From Bacteroidota bacterium (lineage in GTDB: Bacteria > Bacteroidota > Bacteroidia > Bacteroidales > Prolixibacteraceae): a stretch of 9,002 bases of DNA. The translations under genes and the position numbers were made by a program. Shown in pieces: positions 6,108-9,002 of the stretch (positions are counted from its first letter, which is position 1; the number at the start of each line of letters is the position of its first letter). The notes under the pieces are model-generated. The model was given only the letters and a program-made list of their open reading frames with translations. It had not been told where the DNA came from and ran no database searches. Location: assembly GCA_030691295.1 (NCBI GenBank), contig JAUYEQ010000166.1:1-9002 (forward strand), in the 5' to 3' direction.

Positions 6108-7676
6108 ATGAAACGAACCGAATCATTGAGGGCAATTCAGCATTCAACAGACAAAATCTGGGATGTTATCGTAATCGGTGGTGGTGCAACCGGACTGGGT
6201 GCCGGAGTTGATGCTGCTTCAAGAGGTTTTGAAACCTTGGTACTCGAAAAATATGACTTCGCAAAGGGAACTTCATCGCGAAGTACAAAACTGGTACACG
6301 GCGGGGTTCGTTATCTGGCAGCCGGTGATATTGCCATGGTTTTGGAAGCGCTGAACGAAAGGGGATTGCTTTTGCAGAATGCCCCGCATCTGGTGCAAAA
6401 TATGAAGTTCATTATTCCCATTTATGAATGGTGGGACGGGCCTTTTTATACGGTCGGGTTAAAAGTTTATGATATGATGGCCGGAAAACTGGGACTGGGT
6501 CCTTCTATTCATATTTCGAAAGAGGAAACCATGAAAGCCATACCAAACCTCGTGGAAAAGGATTTGAAGGGCGGCGTGATTTATCACGATGGTCAGTTTG
6601 ATGACTCGAGGCTGGCTATAAGTTTGGCACAAACCATTACCGACAATGGTGGATATGTGTTGAATAATTTCGGTGTAACCGGATTGATAAAAAATGAGGA
6701 GGGCATGATTTCAGGTGTGCAATGTTTTGATTCTGAAAACAATAAATCCTATACGATAAAAGCAAAAGTTGTAGTCAACGCAACCGGTATTTTTGTTGAT
6801 TCGATCAACCGTATGGATCAGCCTGAGCATGTAAATACTGTAGTTCCAAGTCAGGGAATCCATATTATTCTTGACCAGTCGTTTCTTCAGGGCGATTCGG
6901 CTATAATGATCCCCAAAACAGCGGATGGACGCGTATTGTTTGCTGTTCCGTGGCACGGAAAAGTGGTGGTTGGTACAACAGATACGCTGGTTGAAAATCC
7001 GGAGATTGAGCCGCGGGCACTGGATGAGGAAATCAAATTTATCCTGACTACAGCCGGGAAATACCTGGCCAAAAAGCCCCGACGAAAGGACGTTTTAAGC
7101 ATTTTTGCCGGTTTAAGGCCACTGGCAGCTCCTGAAGACAAAAATCAGGAAACCAAAGAAATATCGCGCAGTCACAGGTTGATTATTTCGCCGTCAGGGT
7201 TGATTACAATGATTGGCGGAAAGTGGACAACCTACCGCAAAATGGGCGAAGATATAGTTGATAAGGCAATCCTTCTGGGTGGCTTGAAAGATAAGGAATG
7301 TGTCACCAAAAATATGCCCATACACGGATATGTGAAAAATCACAAGAATTACGGGCATCTGTATGTATATGGTTCTGATGTTCCAAAGATAAAGGCATTG
7401 ATTAGTCAGGATCCGGAATTGGCAGAAAAACTCCATCCGGATTTGCCGTACCTGAAAGTTGAGGTTGTTTGGGCTGTCCGGGAAGAAATGGCGCGAACCA
7501 TCGAGGATTTTCTTGCACGAAGAACACGAGCCCTTTTACTCGATGCAAGGGCAAGTATTGCAATGGCTCCGCTTGTTGCAGAGATTATGGCTGATGAGCT
7601 TGGATACAGAAGAAAATGGCGGAAAGAACAAGTGCGTTTATATACTGAATATGCAACTGGTTATATTTTAAACTAA
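6108..7676 (+). CDS. glpD: Aerobic-type glycerol-3-phosphate dehydrogenase (FAD)
   Basis: Oxidises sn-glycerol 3-phosphate to dihydroxyacetone phosphate at the cytoplasmic face of the membrane, passing electrons to quinone through FAD. The protein is 522 residues, the usual GlpD length. Seen: the FAD-binding Rossmann start DVIVIGGGATGLG (19-31), the GlpD hallmark FAKGTSSRSTKLVHGGVRYL (51-70), VVVNATGIFVD (221-231), FAVPWHGKVVVGTTDT (278-293), FAGLRPL (333-339), and the FAD-contacting IGGKWTTYRKMGED (369-382). A C-terminal GlpD-type domain (about 400-520) contains RRTRALLLDARAS (471-483). The ATG at 6108 was chosen because the family's N-terminal lead-in fits it; an in-frame TTG at 6078 would add ten untypical residues. 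glpF follows after 6 bases, so the two are almost certainly co-transcribed. No defect is seen. Confidence 0.97.
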   Translation: MKRTESLRAIQHSTDKIWDVIVIGGGATGLGAGVDAASRGFETLVLEKYDFAKGTSSRSTKLVHGGVRYLAAGDIAMVLEALNERGLLLQNAPHLVQNMKFIIPIYEWWDGPFYTVGLKVYDMMAGKLGLGPSIHISKEETMKAIPNLVEKDLKGGVIYHDGQFDDSRLAISLAQTITDNGGYVLNNFGVTGLIKNEEGMISGVQCFDSENNKSYTIKAKVVVNATGIFVDSINRMDQPEHVNTVVPSQGIHIILDQSFLQGDSAIMIPKTADGRVLFAVPWHGKVVVGTTDTLVENPEIEPRALDEEIKFILTTAGKYLAKKPRRKDVLSIFAGLRPLAAPEDKNQETKEISRSHRLIISPSGLITMIGGKWTTYRKMGEDIVDKAILLGGLKDKECVTKNMPIHGYVKNHKNYGHLYVYGSDVPKIKALISQDPELAEKLHPDLPYLKVEVVWAVREEMARTIEDFLARRTRALLLDARASIAMAPLVAEIMADELGYRRKWRKEQVRLYTEYATGYILN

Positions 7677-7682
7677 TTAAAT

Positions 7683-8420
7683 ATGAATCCACTGGTCGCG
7701 GAATACCTGGGTACATTCATACTGCTCCTGATGGGAAACGGCGTTTGTGCCAACAGTTCTCTGAAAGGAACATTTGCCAAAGGCGCTGATTGGGTGTTAA
7801 TATCATTTGGGTGGGGACTTGGAGTTTTCATTGGAGTTATCGTTGCAGGTCCGTCAAGTGGGGCGCATTTAAATCCTGCCGTGACAATCGGATTGGCAGT
7901 TGCCGGAAAATTTGCCTGGGTTGATGCCCCTTTGTATGTTCTTGCACAATTGCTTGGAGCAATGTCAGGAGCTTTATTAACATGGCTGCTTTTTGCCGAC
8001 CATTATAATCTTACCGAAGATCCGGGAACAATCAAAGGTACATTTTGTACATCGCCAGCCATAAAAAATACTCCCCGAAATGTATTGAGCGAAGTTGTCG
8101 GAACTTTTGTCCTGATATTTGTCGTTTTATTCATTGCCGGTCCGGAGTTCAAATCTACTGGCGTAGGCGAGGTGAAAATGGGATTGGGATCGGTGGGTGC
8201 TTTGCCGGTTGCATTGCTGGTGGTAGCAATTGGTATGAGCCTTGGGGGATTGACAGGTTATGCGATCAACCCGGCACGCGATCTTGGTCCCCGGATTATT
8301 CATTCGCTTGTTCCAATTAAATCAAAAGGTACCAGCGATTGGGGATATGCCTGGGTTCCAATTGTCGGACCGGTTATTGGAGCTGTAATTGCAGCAGTGG
8401 TCTTTGTCGCAGTGAATTGA
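7683..8420 (+). CDS. glpF: Glycerol uptake facilitator (aquaglyceroporin, MIP family)
   Basis: Inner-membrane channel letting glycerol diffuse into the cell. At 245 residues with six hydrophobic segments it is a normal MIP protein. Both pore motifs are intact: SGAHLNPAVTIG (NPA at 64-66) and GYAINPARDLGPR (NPA at 196-198). By motif spacing against E. coli GlpF, the selectivity filter would be Trp44, Gly184, Tyr193 and Arg199. The small Gly and the Asp200 after NPAR are marks of glycerol-conducting rather than water-only channels; Tyr stands where E. coli has Phe. Its ATG is 6 bases after the glpD stop, with no clear ribosome binding site, which fits translational coupling. The intervening pathway enzyme, glycerol kinase, is not adjacent. 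It ends 15 bases from a convergent gene. Confidence 0.95.
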   Translation: MNPLVAEYLGTFILLLMGNGVCANSSLKGTFAKGADWVLISFGWGLGVFIGVIVAGPSSGAHLNPAVTIGLAVAGKFAWVDAPLYVLAQLLGAMSGALLTWLLFADHYNLTEDPGTIKGTFCTSPAIKNTPRNVLSEVVGTFVLIFVVLFIAGPEFKSTGVGEVKMGLGSVGALPVALLVVAIGMSLGGLTGYAINPARDLGPRIIHSLVPIKSKGTSDWGYAWVPIVGPVIGAVIAAVVFVAVN

Positions 8421-8435
8421 ATTTTTCGCATCTGA

Positions 8436-9002
8436 CTATTCCGCCACTTTCTGTACCACCATTATTCCATCCCGAACTGGCAGTATCACATTTTTTACAC
8501 GCGGATCGTTTTGTACCAAATCGTTAAACTCAAGGATCCCGCTGGTTTGATCTTCATCGGCAGCATCCGGATCGGCAACTTTTCCGTCCCACAGAACATT
8601 GTCGGCAAGCAAGAACCCGCCAACAGGAATTTTATCAAATATCAAATGGTAATAATCGCAATAGTCGCGTTTGTCAGCATCGATAAAAACCAGATCGAAC
8701 GATTGGTTGATGGTTGGGATGATTTGCCTTGCATCGCCAATATGCTGAAAAATCCGGTCGGCCAAACCCGATTTCAAAAAGTATTTTTGTGAGATGGATT
8801 CCAGTTCATCATCGATTTCGATGGTGTGTAATTGTCCACCTTCTGCCAGTCCTTTTGCCAGACATAAAGCTGAATAGCCGGTAAAAGTGCCGATTTCAAG
8901 AATGCAACTGGGTTTTATCATGCAACTGATCATGCTCAGGATCTGCCCTTGCAGATGACCAGACAACATGCGTGATCCCAATACTTTGATATGTGTTTCG
9001 CG
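8436..9002 (-). CDS. SAM-dependent O-methyltransferase, caffeoyl-CoA/catechol OMT-like (N-terminus outside window)
   Basis: Class I methyltransferase of the metal-dependent Methyltransf_3 family, which methylates hydroxyl groups of catechol-like small molecules; the true bacterial substrate is usually unknown. The 188 visible residues begin mid-protein with RETHIKVLGSRMLSGHLQGQ, and the frame is open to the right edge; about 25 residues are probably missing. Seen (numbered from the edge): SAM motif ILEIGTFTGYSA (34-45), acidic loop TIEIDDE (60-66), FIDADKRDY (106-114) and DNVLWDGKV (134-142). The aspartates of FIDADK and the DN pair are the expected divalent-metal ligands, and all are present. 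It is convergent with glpF across 15 bases with no visible terminator hairpin, and has no evident link to glycerol metabolism. The TTG at 8981 is not its start. Confidence 0.93.
   Translation of the reverse strand, partial: RETHIKVLGSRMLSGHLQGQILSMISCMIKPSCILEIGTFTGYSALCLAKGLAEGGQLHTIEIDDELESISQKYFLKSGLADRIFQHIGDARQIIPTINQSFDLVFIDADKRDYCDYYHLIFDKIPVGGFLLADNVLWDGKVADPDAADEDQTSGILEFNDLVQNDPRVKNVILPVRDGIMVVQKVAE

Noticed and set aside
8415..8440. Shared bidirectional terminator between glpF and the O-methyltransferase
   Set aside because: The 15-base gap and adjacent bases show no inverted repeat; only a short T-run (after GAAT) is present.
8979..8981. TTG as the start of the O-methyltransferase
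   Set aside because: The frame stays open to the window edge, and the residues before it (RETHIKV) match the family's conserved N-terminal region, so the true start is outside.
1..9002. Mobile element, CRISPR array, rRNA or tRNA genes
   Set aside because: No transposase or integrase frame, no terminal repeats, no regularly spaced repeat-spacer pattern and no recognisable tRNA or rRNA sequence was seen on either strand.

Overview
The window looks like a Bacteroidota (probably Bacteroidales or a close relative) chromosome. The evidence is a SusC/SusD-type outer-membrane pair, lipoproteins with Bacteroidota-style signal peptides, a TAnnTTTG-type promoter element, A-rich rather than Shine-Dalgarno leaders before most starts, and AT-leaning intergenic DNA.

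Left part (1-5757, all minus strand, read right to left). This is the start of a glycan or nutrient uptake operon. It opens with a small secreted ORF (5757-5557), followed by a two-module surface lipoprotein (5544-3796), a complete SusC-like TonB-dependent transporter (3773-576) and the first 182 codons of a SusD-like lipoprotein (547 to the window edge). Gaps are 12, 22 and 28 bases, so one transcript is likely. A candidate -7 element (5793-5786) lies just upstream of the small ORF. SusC and SusD should form the gated importer, and the lipoprotein is probably a surface ligand-binding partner. No enzyme and no regulator of this locus falls in the window, so the substrate cannot be named.

Middle (5758-6107). 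This is a divergent intergenic region of about 350 bases between the Sus-like operon and the glycerol genes. It contains no gene that I can support. It does hold several inverted repeats and short phased repeats that could be regulatory.

Right part (6108-9002). glpD (FAD-dependent glycerol-3-phosphate dehydrogenase) and glpF (glycerol facilitator) lie on the plus strand 6 bases apart, a compact glycerol uptake and oxidation unit. Glycerol kinase, needed between the two steps, is not here. Convergent to glpF, and only 15 bases from it, is a SAM-dependent O-methyltransferase on the minus strand whose N-terminus runs off the window.

The least ordinary part is the lipoprotein. Its first and last thirds are diverged copies of one module flanking two Ig-like domains, and the gene lies upstream of susC rather than downstream of susD. 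The small ORF before it may also carry a frameshift. I see no mobile element, CRISPR array, rRNA or tRNA.
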